From the NCBI GenBank assembly GCA_023437715.1, contig JAEZFK010000032.1:62001-126000 (forward strand): a stretch of 64,000 bases of DNA, given 5' to 3'. The position numbers and the translations under genes were made by a program. This DNA comes from Bacillota bacterium (GTDB taxonomy: Bacteria > Bacillota > Clostridia > Lachnospirales > Lachnospiraceae). Below, piece after piece: positions 7,622-16,675 of the stretch. The notes under the pieces were generated by a model. It worked only from the letters and a program-made list of their open reading frames with translations. It made no database searches and had not been told where the DNA came from. Position 1 is the first letter of the stretch; the number at the start of each line of letters is the position of its first letter.

Positions 7622-8470
7622 ATGGCATTGTCATTCGGAACGGATTTAAGCGGAAAAGTGGCCGTAGTGACCGGAGCAGGCGGAGTTTTGTGCGGAATGT
7701 TCGCAAAGACCCTGGCGGAAGCGGGAGCAAAGGTAGCGGTCCTGGATTTAAATGAGACGGCAGCGGAAGCAGTTGCCGCTTCCATCAGGGAAGACGGCGG
7801 CCAGGCTATAGCCTATAAGGCAAACGTGCTGGAGAGAGGAAGCCTGGAAGAGGTTCACGCCAAGGTTCTGGCAGAGCTGGGACCCTGTGACATCCTGATA
7901 AACGGCGCAGGCGGAAACAGCCCCAGAGCCAATACAGATAAGGAATATTTTGAAATGGGAGATATTGAGGCGGATACCAAGTCTTTCTTTGACTTAGACC
8001 AGTCCGGCGTGGAGTTTGTTTTCAATTTAAACTTCCTGGGAACTCTGGTTCCCTGCCAGATTTTCGCAAAGGACATGATCGGACGGGAAGGCTGCAGCAT
8101 TATCAATGTTTCTTCCATGAATGCGTTTACTCCCCTGACCAAGATCCCGGCCTACAGCGGCGCCAAGGCTGCGGTCAGCAACTTTACCCAGTGGCTGGCG
8201 GTTCATTTTTCCAAGGCGGGCATCCGGGTAAATGCCATTGCCCCAGGATTCTTTGTCACCAGCCAGAATGAGAAGCTTTTATTCAATGAGGACGGAACCC
8301 CGACCCCAAGAACCGGAAAGATTCTGGCAGCCACCCCCATGGGACGCTTCGGCAAGGCGGAGGAATTAAACGGAGCACTGTTGTTTTTCTTGAACAATCA
8401 GGCGGCAGGCTTTATCACCGGCGTGGTGCTGCCTATTGACGGCGGATTTTCGGCTTATTCCGGCGTATAA
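7622..8470 (+). CDS. SDR family D-mannonate oxidoreductase (fructuronate reductase)
   Basis: NAD(P)-dependent short-chain dehydrogenase of 282 residues, probably reducing D-fructuronate to D-mannonate, the step before UxuA. The cofactor loop is TGAGGVLCG, the catalytic serine lies in NVSSMN, and the YxxxK pair is in YSGAKAAV. The insert around EADTKSFFDLDQSGVEFVF is typical of the SDR group that sits beside uxuA in Firmicutes. The ATG at 7622 has an AGAAGGA site; an earlier in-frame ATG at 7580 lies inside uxuA. The gene is 16 nt downstream of uxuA. The specific reaction is inferred from the subfamily and the neighbour. Confidence 0.85.
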   Translation: MALSFGTDLSGKVAVVTGAGGVLCGMFAKTLAEAGAKVAVLDLNETAAEAVAASIREDGGQAIAYKANVLERGSLEEVHAKVLAELGPCDILINGAGGNSPRANTDKEYFEMGDIEADTKSFFDLDQSGVEFVFNLNFLGTLVPCQIFAKDMIGREGCSIINVSSMNAFTPLTKIPAYSGAKAAVSNFTQWLAVHFSKAGIRVNAIAPGFFVTSQNEKLLFNEDGTPTPRTGKILAATPMGRFGKAEELNGALLFFLNNQAAGFITGVVLPIDGGFSAYSGV

Positions 8471-8511
8471 GGAAAATCGATTAATTGGATGAAATCAAAT
8501 AAATGATAAGG

Positions 8512-8558
8512 AAAAGGTATCTTTTTTCTGCTAATTGCATGAAAAAGATATCTTTTTT
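8512..8558 (+). terminator. Terminator of the hexuronate operon
   Basis: AAAGGTATCTTTTTTC and GAAAAAGATATCTTTTTT pair across a loop of about 11 nt, with one wobble and one bulge. The right arm ends in six T. Confidence 0.65.
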
Positions 8559-8622
8559 ATTTTGTATAAAAAATCTTGCTATTCTGGGTTATGTCAACTA
8601 CAATTACAAAAAAAGGGAAATA

Positions 8623-8652
8623 TTGACAAAAGGTTACAAAATACGATATAAT
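8623..8652 (+). promoter_or_regulatory. Promoter of the second chemoreceptor gene
   Basis: TTGACA (8623-8628), an 18-nt spacer and TATAAT (8647-8652). The start codon is about 68 nt further on. Confidence 0.75.
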
Positions 8653-8720
8653 GAAAGATAAGAGTAAGATTATGTCATAACTTACGCGATTAATATAATA
8701 CGAAACGAGGAGCATAAGAG

Positions 8721-10778
8721 ATGAGAACATCGGGGGAAAAGAAGCGTAGCCTGAAAATGTCAAAATCAGAGAAAGGAGCGGGTCGGGGAAAGTCAGCGAA
8801 GAAGCCAGCAAAGAATCTGCTTTCGTTTAAAACTCTGAAAATGAAGATGACGATATTCATTATCTCCATCATCTTAGGGCTGGCCGTTGCAAATATGGTG
8901 ATCAGCATATCCGTCAGCTACGGCGGAATCACCAGCGTAGTAAAGAATGATTTGGAATCCACGGGGAAGCTTGTCAACAGTCTTATGGTGCAGAATTTAA
9001 GCCAGATGAAAACCAGCATTGAAGCCAGCGCCCAGGGCGGAAGCTTAAAATCCATTAATTCCAGGGTTGTGACAGAGTATCTTACCAATCAGTGCAAGCT
9101 TTACGGATATAAGGATCTTGCAGTATTGGGACCTGACAGCACCATAACCAGAAGTGCCAGCGGCAATGATATCGGTGAGAGCTTTGCTGGCAAGGATTAC
9201 ATAACAAGAGCCATAAACGGCGAAACCACTATTTCCACAACAGAATTCGACAGCACCAACGCTCTGGTAATCCGTGTGGCAACGCCTTATGATTACGGCG
9301 TGCTCCTGGCAACCTATGACGGGCACATTTTAAGCGATCTTGTAAAGGATTTAAGAATTGCGGAAACAGGCAATGCCTTTATGATCGACAGTACGGGAAC
9401 CATGATCGCCAATATGAGTCCGGAGCTGGTAGAACAGCGACAGAATTTTATAGAATTTGCAAAGACAGACAAATCCTATGACTCCGCAGCACAGATGTAC
9501 CAGATCATGATCGGAGGAGCTTCGGGCGTGGGCCAGTACGATTATAAAGGGGAAACCCGGTTCTGCTATTACAGCCCCGTATCAGGCAGCGACGGCTGGG
9601 CTCTGGGCGTGGTAGCTCCGGTAAAAGAGACCACCACTTCCATCACTTTGGTAGTTTTTGCCATGGGAGCATTTGCAGTACTGTCAATTGTAATCGGATG
9701 CCTTCTGGCCTTCTGGTTTGCAGGCGCCATTGCCAGCCCGGTATCTGCCATTGCAAAGAGAATGAAGCTTTTTGCTGATGGAGATTTAACCAGTGATGTT
9801 CCGGTTGTAAAGAGAAATGACGAGATCGGCCTGCTGGCGGATGAGATCACCAACTCCGTACACAGCGTCAAATCCTATATCAACGAAATTGCGGCTGTTT
9901 TGGGAACCATCGCTTCCGGAGATTTCAGCCGGTCCGTGGGCATGGAATTCAAGGGAGACTTTAAAATCATCCAGGATTCCATCGACAGAACCGAAAACCT
10001 TCTTTCAAAGACCATGGAGACCATCAATATTTCTTCCGAGGAAGTGGCAAAGGGCAGTGCCCAGGTGTCCTCCGGAGCCCAGAACTTAAGCCAGGGCGCT
10101 GTAGAGCAGGCGGCTTCCGTTGAAGAGCTGTCCTCCTCCGTCAATGAAATATCCTATGGCATCACAAACACGGCCCAGGCCGTAGAGGGCGTCAGCGAAC
10201 AGGCCGGAAAGGTCGGAAAGGCCATGGAAGCAGGCAACGCCCAGATGCAGGAAATGATGCAGTCCATGGAAAGAATCAGCCGGAAGTCCAAGGAGATTGA
10301 GAAGGTCAACAAGCTGATCGAGGATATCGCGTTCCAGACCAATATCCTTGCTCTCAATGCGGCTGTGGAAGCAGCCAGGGCAGGAGAGGCAGGAAAAGGC
10401 TTTGCCGTAGTTGCCGATGAGGTGCGCAACCTTGCAGGAAAGAGCGCCAATGCGGCAAAGGATACTTCCAGCCTTGTGGCGGATACCATCGCTGCCGTTG
10501 ATAAGGGAACCGGCATTGCGGCTTCCACAGGGGAAACCTTAAATGGGGTTCTTCTGGAAACCAGAAGCATGGTTACAGCCATCCAGGAATCTGCGGAACG
10601 GCTGAGACAGCAGAGCGAAAATGCAAATCAGATAACCGCCGGTATCGAGCAGATATCCGCTGTGGTTCAGAGCAATTCCGCAACCGCAGAGGAAAGCGCA
10701 GCAGCCAGCGAAGAGCTTTCCGCCCAGGCAGAGAACTTACGTGAGCTGATGAGCAGATTCAGGCTTCGGAAAATATAA
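8721..10778 (+). CDS. Methyl-accepting chemotaxis protein
   Basis: Chemoreceptor of 685 residues. A lysine-rich N-terminus precedes membrane segment 1 at about residues 40-62. An extracellular Cache-like domain of about 240 residues follows, then segment 2 at about 306-333, a HAMP domain and a long signalling coiled coil. The tip IEDIAFQTNILALNAAVEAA is near residue 531. The C-terminus (SAQAENLRELMSRFRLRKI) closely matches the end of the other receptor at 352, so the two share a signalling module while their sensor domains differ. The ribosome site GAGGAG is 9 nt upstream. It is monocistronic between its own promoter and terminator. No other chemotaxis genes are in the window. Confidence 0.94.
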   Translation: MRTSGEKKRSLKMSKSEKGAGRGKSAKKPAKNLLSFKTLKMKMTIFIISIILGLAVANMVISISVSYGGITSVVKNDLESTGKLVNSLMVQNLSQMKTSIEASAQGGSLKSINSRVVTEYLTNQCKLYGYKDLAVLGPDSTITRSASGNDIGESFAGKDYITRAINGETTISTTEFDSTNALVIRVATPYDYGVLLATYDGHILSDLVKDLRIAETGNAFMIDSTGTMIANMSPELVEQRQNFIEFAKTDKSYDSAAQMYQIMIGGASGVGQYDYKGETRFCYYSPVSGSDGWALGVVAPVKETTTSITLVVFAMGAFAVLSIVIGCLLAFWFAGAIASPVSAIAKRMKLFADGDLTSDVPVVKRNDEIGLLADEITNSVHSVKSYINEIAAVLGTIASGDFSRSVGMEFKGDFKIIQDSIDRTENLLSKTMETINISSEEVAKGSAQVSSGAQNLSQGAVEQAASVEELSSSVNEISYGITNTAQAVEGVSEQAGKVGKAMEAGNAQMQEMMQSMERISRKSKEIEKVNKLIEDIAFQTNILALNAAVEAARAGEAGKGFAVVADEVRNLAGKSANAAKDTSSLVADTIAAVDKGTGIAASTGETLNGVLLETRSMVTAIQESAERLRQQSENANQITAGIEQISAVVQSNSATAEESAAASEELSAQAENLRELMSRFRLRKI

Positions 10779-10804
10779 TCCGGTAAATATAATAATGAAT
10801 GATT

Positions 10805-10843
10805 CAGGCAGACAACACAGAAAGTTGTCTGCCTGTTTTTTTT
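10805..10843 (+). terminator. Terminator of the second chemoreceptor gene
   Basis: Perfect 12-bp stem CAGGCAGACAAC / GTTGTCTGCCTG with a 7-nt loop, followed by eight T. Confidence 0.92.
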
Positions 10844-10918
10844 GCGCTGCGGCGGACATGTGCTCCGCTCTGAAAAGGTTTTCTTCATTCTCTGCTTTTT
10901 GGGGGAATTATGAAAATT

Positions 10919-11023
10919 GCATATGTATATATGCGATAAGTGCTGAAAATTATGCAAAAGTTCAGGATAACAAAAGAAATGTAAGAATATTAAATGGAAA
11001 AATGCACATCAAAATCATATAAT
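10919..11023 (+). promoter_or_regulatory. Control region of the binding-protein gene at 11094
   Basis: The 250-bp AT-rich gap holds an inverted repeat GCATAT-N4-ATATGC (10919-10934). Downstream is a possible promoter TGGAAA (10995-11000), N17, TATAAT (11018-11023). The weak -35 fits activation by the response regulator encoded downstream. Nothing else was seen in this gap. Confidence 0.35.
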
Positions 11024-11093
11024 TAGACCATCGGAAGTAAAACATTCCCTAATATCCGTGAATTAAAATAATTTTAATAAAGGAGAGGTTTAT

Positions 11094-12215
11094 ATGAAAA
11101 AAAGATTGTTTACAGCTTCACTGGCAGCTCTGGCGGCATTGAGCTTATCCGCCTGCAGCGGAGGAGGAAAACCGGCGGAAACTACGGCAGCATCCCAGGC
11201 TCCGGCGGAAACCACAGCAGCTCCGGCAGAGACAAAGGCAGAGGAGTCCAAGGCAGGAGCAGAAGCGGCAAAGGCGCCGGAGGATTACAAGGGAACCGTT
11301 GTGGTATATTCTCCTCATGATGCGGACCCCCTTAATGCAGGCGTGAACCTGTTTATGGAGAAGTATCCCAACGTTAAGGTGGAGGTTGTGGCAGCAGGTA
11401 CAGGAGAGCTGTGTAACCGGATTGCGGCTGAATCCGCAAATCCCATTGCAGACGTATTGTGGGGCGGCGGCGCCGACTCCCTGGCGGCTTTTAAGGAATA
11501 CTTCGCACCCTATGTGTGCGCCAATGACGAATTCATCGGCGAATCCTATAAGGATCCTGATGATCTGTGGATCGGTGAAAGCCCTCTGCCCATGGTCATT
11601 TTCTACAACAAGGATCTGATCCAGAAGGACGGACTTACCATTCCCGAGAAATGGGAGGATTTGATAAAGCCTGAGTGGAAAGGCAAGATCGCATACTGTC
11701 TGCCATCCAAGTCCGGTTCCGCTTACACCCAGCTGTGCACCATGATCCTGGGCCACGGCGGCAAGGAAGCAGGCTGGGATTTCATTAAGAAGCTATATGA
11801 CAATCTGGACGGCAAGATCGTGGACTCTTCCGGAAAATGCCACAAGATGGTTGCAGACGGCGAGTTCTACGTGGGCCTGACCCTGGAGAAATCCGCAGTC
11901 CAGTATAAGGATGATCCGTCGGTCGGATTCGTATATCCCAAGGATGGAACAAGTGCAGTTCCTGACGGCGTAGCTCTTGTAAAGGGTGCTCCCAACGAGG
12001 AAAATGCAAAGCTGTTCATTGATTTCGTCACCTCAAAGGAATGCCAGACAGAGCAGAGCCAGAACTGGGGACGCCGTCCGGTGAGAAGCGACATGGAAGT
12101 GGGCGAGGGAATGGCAAAGCTGGAAGACCTGGTGCTGGTGGATTATGATTTTGACTGGGCAGCCAATGAGAAGGAAGCTATTATCGAGAAGTTCAATGAC
12201 ATAATGGTCAATTAG
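11094..12215 (+). CDS. ABC transporter substrate-binding lipoprotein (Fbp/Afu type)
   Basis: Lipid-anchored binding protein of 373 residues. The signal peptide ends in the lipobox LSAC, followed by an Ala/Thr/Glu-rich linker to about residue 60. The mature domain has the fold typical of ferric-ion, phosphonate and sugar-phosphate binders (GTVVVYSPHDADPLNAGV; WEDLIKPEWKGKIAY; VPDGVALVKGAPN). No tyrosine pair diagnostic of ferric binding is obvious to me. It heads an operon with an ATPase, a fused permease and a phosphohexomutase, which favours an organic phosphate such as a hexose phosphate over iron. A hairpin after the gene may set higher expression of this subunit. Confidence 0.85.
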   Translation: MKKRLFTASLAALAALSLSACSGGGKPAETTAASQAPAETTAAPAETKAEESKAGAEAAKAPEDYKGTVVVYSPHDADPLNAGVNLFMEKYPNVKVEVVAAGTGELCNRIAAESANPIADVLWGGGADSLAAFKEYFAPYVCANDEFIGESYKDPDDLWIGESPLPMVIFYNKDLIQKDGLTIPEKWEDLIKPEWKGKIAYCLPSKSGSAYTQLCTMILGHGGKEAGWDFIKKLYDNLDGKIVDSSGKCHKMVADGEFYVGLTLEKSAVQYKDDPSVGFVYPKDGTSAVPDGVALVKGAPNEENAKLFIDFVTSKECQTEQSQNWGRRPVRSDMEVGEGMAKLEDLVLVDYDFDWAANEKEAIIEKFNDIMVN

Positions 12216-12241
12216 GAAAAGAATAGGAAATATTCTGATGG

Positions 12242-12284
12242 AAAAAGGACTGTCCCGGCCCTTCGGGGACAGGGCGGTCTTTTC
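12242..12284 (+). terminator. Leaky terminator/stabilising hairpin after the binding-protein gene
   Basis: The core CTGTCCC / GGGGACAG (12250-12256 and 12265-12272) is extended by GGAC/GGTC, and only four T follow. The transporter genes downstream have no separate promoter that I can see, so partial termination or mRNA protection is likely. Confidence 0.5.
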
Positions 12285-12330
12285 CTGTAAGGCGGGAAAG
12301 CAGCCAAAGGTTTAAGGAGGAGCGAAAGGT

Positions 12331-13410
12331 ATGAGCCATGCAGTAATTATTAAACAGGCCGTGAAAAAATACGGTGATTTTACAGCGCTGAACGGGGTGG
12401 ATCTGGAGATGAAGCCGGGGGAATTTTTCACATTGCTTGGCCCCTCCGGCTGCGGAAAGACCACGCTGCTCCGCATGATTGCAGGATTCAATTCTGTGGA
12501 TGGCGGGGAGATATGCTTTGACCATAAGGTGATCAACAACTTAGATGCACATAAGCGGGATATCGGCATGGTGTTCCAGAACTACGCCATCTTCCCTCAC
12601 TTAACTGTGGCGGAAAATGTGGCATACGGCCTGAAAGCAAAAAAGTATCCCAAGGACCAGATCGGGGCCAAGGTGGAAGAAGCCCTGGATCTGGTGCAGA
12701 TTAAGAATTTAAAGGACCGGAAGCCCAATGAGCTGTCCGGCGGCCAGCAGCAGCGGGTGGCCCTGGCAAGGGCCTTTGTCATTGAGCCGGGAGTGCTTCT
12801 CATGGATGAGCCCTTGTCCAACCTGGATGCAAAGCTCCGGGTGCAGATGAGAACGGTTATTAAAAAGCTGCAGAGAAGGCTTGGGATCACCACCATTTAC
12901 GTTACCCATGACCAGGAGGAGGCCCTGGCCATCTCCGACCGGATTGCGGTCATGAAGGAGGGGAACATCATGCAGGTGGGATCGCCGGAGGAGATTTATA
13001 AAAAGCCGGAGAACACCTTTGTGGCCGGATTTATCGGGGTTTCCAACTTCATCGGCTGTGAGGTGGAGGGAAGCGACCCGGAAAGAGCTGTTTTAAATAT
13101 CAAGGATGAATGCAGCCTAACCTGCAGGCTGAAATCCGCTTATAATGGAAAAGGGATTATTTCTGCAAGGCCGGAGCAGCTGTTCTTTGACGAAAAGGAA
13201 GGGCTTCCCGGCAGGATCGTCATTTCTACTTTCCTGGGGGATTTCATTGAGTATGAAATCCAGCTGAACAACGGCCAGACCATCCAGTTAAATGAATACA
13301 CAAAGGATGTCCGCTCTGTCCGTCCGGACGGCCAGGAGGTGCGGGTGAACTTTGATATCGCCGCCGTGGGCGTATACGATGCCCAGACCCAGGAGGTGAT
13401 TTCATGGTAA
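12331..13410 (+). CDS. ABC transporter ATP-binding protein (FbpC/AfuC type)
   Basis: Cytoplasmic ATPase of 359 residues that powers the adjacent permease. It has Walker A GPSGCGKTT near residue 36, signature LSGGQQQRVALARA, Walker B LLMDEPLSNLDAK and a switch histidine in YVTHDQEEAL. A C-terminal TOBE-like domain of about 120 residues follows, as in the ferric, spermidine and sugar importer ATPases. The start has AAGGAGG about 10 nt upstream. Its last seven bases overlap the permease start, showing coupled translation. Confidence 0.93.
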   Translation: MSHAVIIKQAVKKYGDFTALNGVDLEMKPGEFFTLLGPSGCGKTTLLRMIAGFNSVDGGEICFDHKVINNLDAHKRDIGMVFQNYAIFPHLTVAENVAYGLKAKKYPKDQIGAKVEEALDLVQIKNLKDRKPNELSGGQQQRVALARAFVIEPGVLLMDEPLSNLDAKLRVQMRTVIKKLQRRLGITTIYVTHDQEEALAISDRIAVMKEGNIMQVGSPEEIYKKPENTFVAGFIGVSNFIGCEVEGSDPERAVLNIKDECSLTCRLKSAYNGKGIISARPEQLFFDEKEGLPGRIVISTFLGDFIEYEIQLNNGQTIQLNEYTKDVRSVRPDGQEVRVNFDIAAVGVYDAQTQEVISW

Positions 13411-15056
13411 GGAAAGGCTGGAAGCCGGACTTCTGGTTCTGGGTGAAGGTAGCGGTGGTAGGCTTTATGCTGCTGTTTCTGATTTATCCTTTCTGCACCC
13501 TGATCACCCGGAGCTTCTTCTCCGGAAAGGTGGAGGGCTTTACCCTTGAGAACTACATCCGGTTCTTTACGAAGAAATATTATTATTCCTCCCTGGGGCG
13601 GAGCCTGTTCGTGTCCATTGTGACCACAGCCACCACCCTGGTGGTGGGGGTGCCTATGGCCTATTTAATGTCCAGGTACAATATTTTCGGAAAACGGCTG
13701 ATTCACATATTCATCATCATGAGCCTTATGAGCCCGCCCTTTATCGGCGCATACAGCTGGATCATGCTGTTCGGGCGGGCCGGCTTTGTCACAAGGTTCT
13801 TTGAGGAAATCGGCATCCATCTTCCCAGTATCTACGGAAGGCTGGGCATCATTCTGGTTTTCACCTTCAAGCTCTTTCCCTATGTATACCTGTATACGTC
13901 AGGGGCCATGGGAAGCATTGATTCAAGCCTTGAGGAAGCGGCGGAGAATCTGGGAAGCAACAAGCTGCGCCGGCTTTTGACCATCACCATACCGGTCATC
14001 CTGCCCTCCATCGCCGCGGGAGCCATTATGGTATTTATGACAAGCCTTGCGGACTTCGGTACGCCCATGCTCATCGGCGAAGGCTACATGGTCCTCCCGG
14101 TTCTTGTATACAACGAATATATGAGTGAGATAGGGGGAAATGCCCATCTGGCAAGCGCCTTATCGGTCATTGTGGTCCTTTGCTCCACTACGGTGCTTCT
14201 GGTCCAGAAGTATTTCATAACCAGAAAAAATTACGTCATGACGGCCATGAGGCCGCCGAAAGAGGAACAGCTTCACGGAGCAAAGCGTTTTCTGGCAACT
14301 CTGCCGGTTCTGCTGGTGACCTTTGTGGGCATTCTTCCCCAGATCGTGGTGGTGGTCAGCAGCTTTGTGAAAAGCGATTTCACTGGATTTAAAAAGGGCT
14401 TCAGCCTGGAAAGCTATGTGACGATTTTTAACAGGCTGTGGACCAATATCAGGAATACTTTCGTATTTTCTACCGCAGCCATTGTGATTATCATTGTTCT
14501 GGGCATGCTGATTTCCTATGTCGTGGTGCGCCAGAGAGGGCTGGCAGGGCAGCTGATGGATCTTCTCATCATGTTCCCCTTTGTCATTCCGGGAGCTGTA
14601 CTGGGTATCAGCCTGATCGTGGCCTTTAATAAGCAGCCCGTGATTCTTACGGGCACGGCCCTTATCATGATCATAGCCTTTGTGGTCAGGAAGCTGCCCT
14701 ACACGGTGCGGTCAGGGAGTGCTTTCCTGCAGCAGATGGACCCCAGTGTGGAGGAAGCCTCCATCAGCCTGGGGGTATCGCCCATGAAGACCTTTGTCAA
14801 GGTGACGGCAAGAATTATGGCGCCGGGAGTTTTATCAGGAGCTATTTTAAGCTGGATCACATGTATCAATGAGCTGTCCTCCAGCGTCATGCTTTACGGC
14901 GGAAAGACCAGCACCATATCCGTGGCCATTTACACGGAGGTTGTGAGAAACAGTTATGGTACGGCGGCAGCCCTGGCTTCCATATTGACCGTCAGCACGG
15001 TCATATCCCTGCTCATTTTCTTAAGGGTGAGCAAGGGGAGAGTTTCCGTGGTGTGA
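13404..15056 (+). CDS. ABC transporter permease, fused double-unit (FbpB/AfuB type)
   Basis: Membrane protein of 550 residues with about twelve helices in two homologous halves, so one chain forms the whole channel. Each half carries a cytoplasmic EAA loop that contacts the ATPase: LEEAAENLGSNKLRRLLTIT in the first half and VEEASISLGVSPMKTFVKVT in the second. This layout is typical of FbpB, AfuB and related importers of iron, phosphonates or sugar phosphates. The gene overlaps the ATPase by 7 nt, and the phosphohexomutase follows 50 nt downstream, probably in the same operon. Confidence 0.92.
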   Translation: MVRKGWKPDFWFWVKVAVVGFMLLFLIYPFCTLITRSFFSGKVEGFTLENYIRFFTKKYYYSSLGRSLFVSIVTTATTLVVGVPMAYLMSRYNIFGKRLIHIFIIMSLMSPPFIGAYSWIMLFGRAGFVTRFFEEIGIHLPSIYGRLGIILVFTFKLFPYVYLYTSGAMGSIDSSLEEAAENLGSNKLRRLLTITIPVILPSIAAGAIMVFMTSLADFGTPMLIGEGYMVLPVLVYNEYMSEIGGNAHLASALSVIVVLCSTTVLLVQKYFITRKNYVMTAMRPPKEEQLHGAKRFLATLPVLLVTFVGILPQIVVVVSSFVKSDFTGFKKGFSLESYVTIFNRLWTNIRNTFVFSTAAIVIIIVLGMLISYVVVRQRGLAGQLMDLLIMFPFVIPGAVLGISLIVAFNKQPVILTGTALIMIIAFVVRKLPYTVRSGSAFLQQMDPSVEEASISLGVSPMKTFVKVTARIMAPGVLSGAILSWITCINELSSSVMLYGGKTSTISVAIYTEVVRNSYGTAAALASILTVSTVISLLIFLRVSKGRVSVV

Positions 15057-15106
15057 TAATCCAGGGGTGAAGCACAAGACTTAGAAAAACAGGAGGTGTA
15101 CGAAGG

Positions 15107-16561
15107 ATGGTAAAGTTTGGTACCGGTGGCTGGAGAGCCATTATCGGAGAGGGTTTCACAAAGGAAAATATCCAGAAGCTGGCCCTTGCCGTCAGCTTTA
15201 AGATGAAGGCAGAAAAGGTGGAGGGGGAAGGGATTGTCATTGGCTATGACAGGCGTTTCCTCTCCAAGGAGGCGGTTATCTGGGCTTGTGAAATATTTGG
15301 CAGGCAGGGAATTAAGGTGTTTTTCGTAAACCGCAGCTCGCCCACACCTCTTATCATGTTTTATGTGATGAAGCACCGCTTAAGCTACGGCATGATGGTG
15401 ACGGCCAGCCATAATCCGGCCATTTACAACGGGATTAAGGTGTTTACTTACGGAGGGCGGGATGCGGATGAAGCCCAGACCGCGGATATTGAAAAATATC
15501 TTCTGGAAGCCGAGGAAGTGTACCTGCCCAACCACCAGGAGGCAGGGCAGATGCCGCCCTTGTCTTACTTAGAGCTGGTGAAAGAGGGGGCGGTGGAAGA
15601 AATCAATCCCCTGAATGAATATCTGGACAATATCATATCCGTCATTGACATGGATGCCATCCGTTCCCGGGATTTCCGGGTCGCCATTGACCCCATGTAC
15701 GGGGTGAGCCTTACGGCCCTAAGCACCATTCTGTCCGTGGCAAGGTGTACCATAGAAACCATCAACGCCCAGCATGACACCCTGTTCGGAGGGAAAATGC
15801 CGGCCCCTACGGAGCAGACCTTAAGGAACTTACAAAATTACGTGCTGGACAGGTACTGCGATATCGGCATTGCCACCGACGGGGATGCGGACCGGCTGGG
15901 AGTCATTGACGATCAGGGCCGTTATCTTCATGCCAATAACATCCTGGTAATGCTGTACTACTATCTTTTAAAATACAAGGGCTGGCGGGGGCCTGCGGTC
16001 CGGAGCCTCTGCACCACACACGTGCTGGACCGGGTGGCGGAAAGCTTTGGACAGAAGTGCTACGAGGTTCCCGTGGGATTTAAGTACGTGTCCTCAAAGA
16101 TGCAGGAGACAGATGCCATCATCGGCGGAGAATCCTCCGGCGGCCTGACGGTCAAGGGACATATTCACGGCAAGGATGGAATTTATGCCGCCTCTCTTCT
16201 GGTGGAAATGATGGCCGTATCCGGAAAAAAGCTGTCTGAGATTGCTGCGGATATACGGAAGGAATACGGAGCCATCCACATGACGGAGCGGGGGTACCGG
16301 TTTACATTTGAAGAAAAAGAGAGGATCAGCAGGATTCTCATGGAGGACAGGAAGCTGCCTCAGCTCCCCTTTGAGGCAGAAAGGATTTCCTACATGGACG
16401 GCTGCAAGGTCTACTTTAAAAACGGGGGCTGGGTGATCGCAAGATTTTCCGGCACAGAGCCGCTGCTGCGGATTTTCTGTGAGATGGAAACAGAGGCGGA
16501 TGCCGTGAGAGTCTGCGGCCTGCTTGAGGAATATCTGGGGCTGCAGGAGAGCTGTCTGTAG
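15107..16561 (+). CDS. Phosphohexomutase (phosphoglucomutase/phosphomannomutase family)
   Basis: Cytoplasmic enzyme of 484 residues moving a phosphate between C1 and C6 of a hexose. All four active-site elements are present: the phosphoserine loop TASHNP near residue 100, the metal loop DGDADRLG near 257, the sugar-binding loop GGESSGG near 339 and the phosphate-binding loop SGTEPLLR near 448. The family also includes phosphoglucosamine mutases, but the motifs fit the PGM/PMM branch. It sits directly behind a Fbp/Afu-type importer, an unusual place that suggests the imported molecule is, or becomes, a sugar phosphate. A strong terminator follows. Confidence 0.9.
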   Translation: MVKFGTGGWRAIIGEGFTKENIQKLALAVSFKMKAEKVEGEGIVIGYDRRFLSKEAVIWACEIFGRQGIKVFFVNRSSPTPLIMFYVMKHRLSYGMMVTASHNPAIYNGIKVFTYGGRDADEAQTADIEKYLLEAEEVYLPNHQEAGQMPPLSYLELVKEGAVEEINPLNEYLDNIISVIDMDAIRSRDFRVAIDPMYGVSLTALSTILSVARCTIETINAQHDTLFGGKMPAPTEQTLRNLQNYVLDRYCDIGIATDGDADRLGVIDDQGRYLHANNILVMLYYYLLKYKGWRGPAVRSLCTTHVLDRVAESFGQKCYEVPVGFKYVSSKMQETDAIIGGESSGGLTVKGHIHGKDGIYAASLLVEMMAVSGKKLSEIAADIRKEYGAIHMTERGYRFTFEEKERISRILMEDRKLPQLPFEAERISYMDGCKVYFKNGGWVIARFSGTEPLLRIFCEMETEADAVRVCGLLEEYLGLQESCL

Positions 16562-16586
16562 ACGGTTCGTGCAGCAGGAACAAAGA

Positions 16587-16629
16587 GACCGGTGCAAAAG
16601 CAATGATTTTATTTTGCATCGGCCTTTTT
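16587..16629 (+). terminator. Terminator of the importer-mutase operon
   Basis: GACCGGTGCAAAA and TTTTGCATCGGCC pair with two wobbles around a 15-nt loop, followed by five T. Confidence 0.8.
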
Positions 16630-16630
16630 A

Positions 16631-16639
16631 TGATATAAT
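16631..16639 (+). promoter_or_regulatory. Extended -10 promoter of the sensor operon
   Basis: TGATATAAT directly after the terminator matches an extended -10 element. The -35 region falls in the terminator's right arm (TTTTGC) and is weak. Confidence 0.45.
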
Positions 16640-16675
16640 GAATAAAACGAGGCTGTATGGGGGCCTGGGAGGGGG

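Noticed and set aside
11145..11756. 203-codon open frame on the minus strand inside the binding-protein gene
   Set aside because: The Cys/Arg/Leu-rich translation mirrors the Ala-rich signal and linker region of the real gene; there is no start signal.
11094..15056. Ferric iron importer FbpABC
   Set aside because: The fold family fits, but the phosphohexomutase and YesM/YesN neighbours and the lack of an obvious iron-binding tyrosine pair make an organic phosphate more likely. Not fully excluded.
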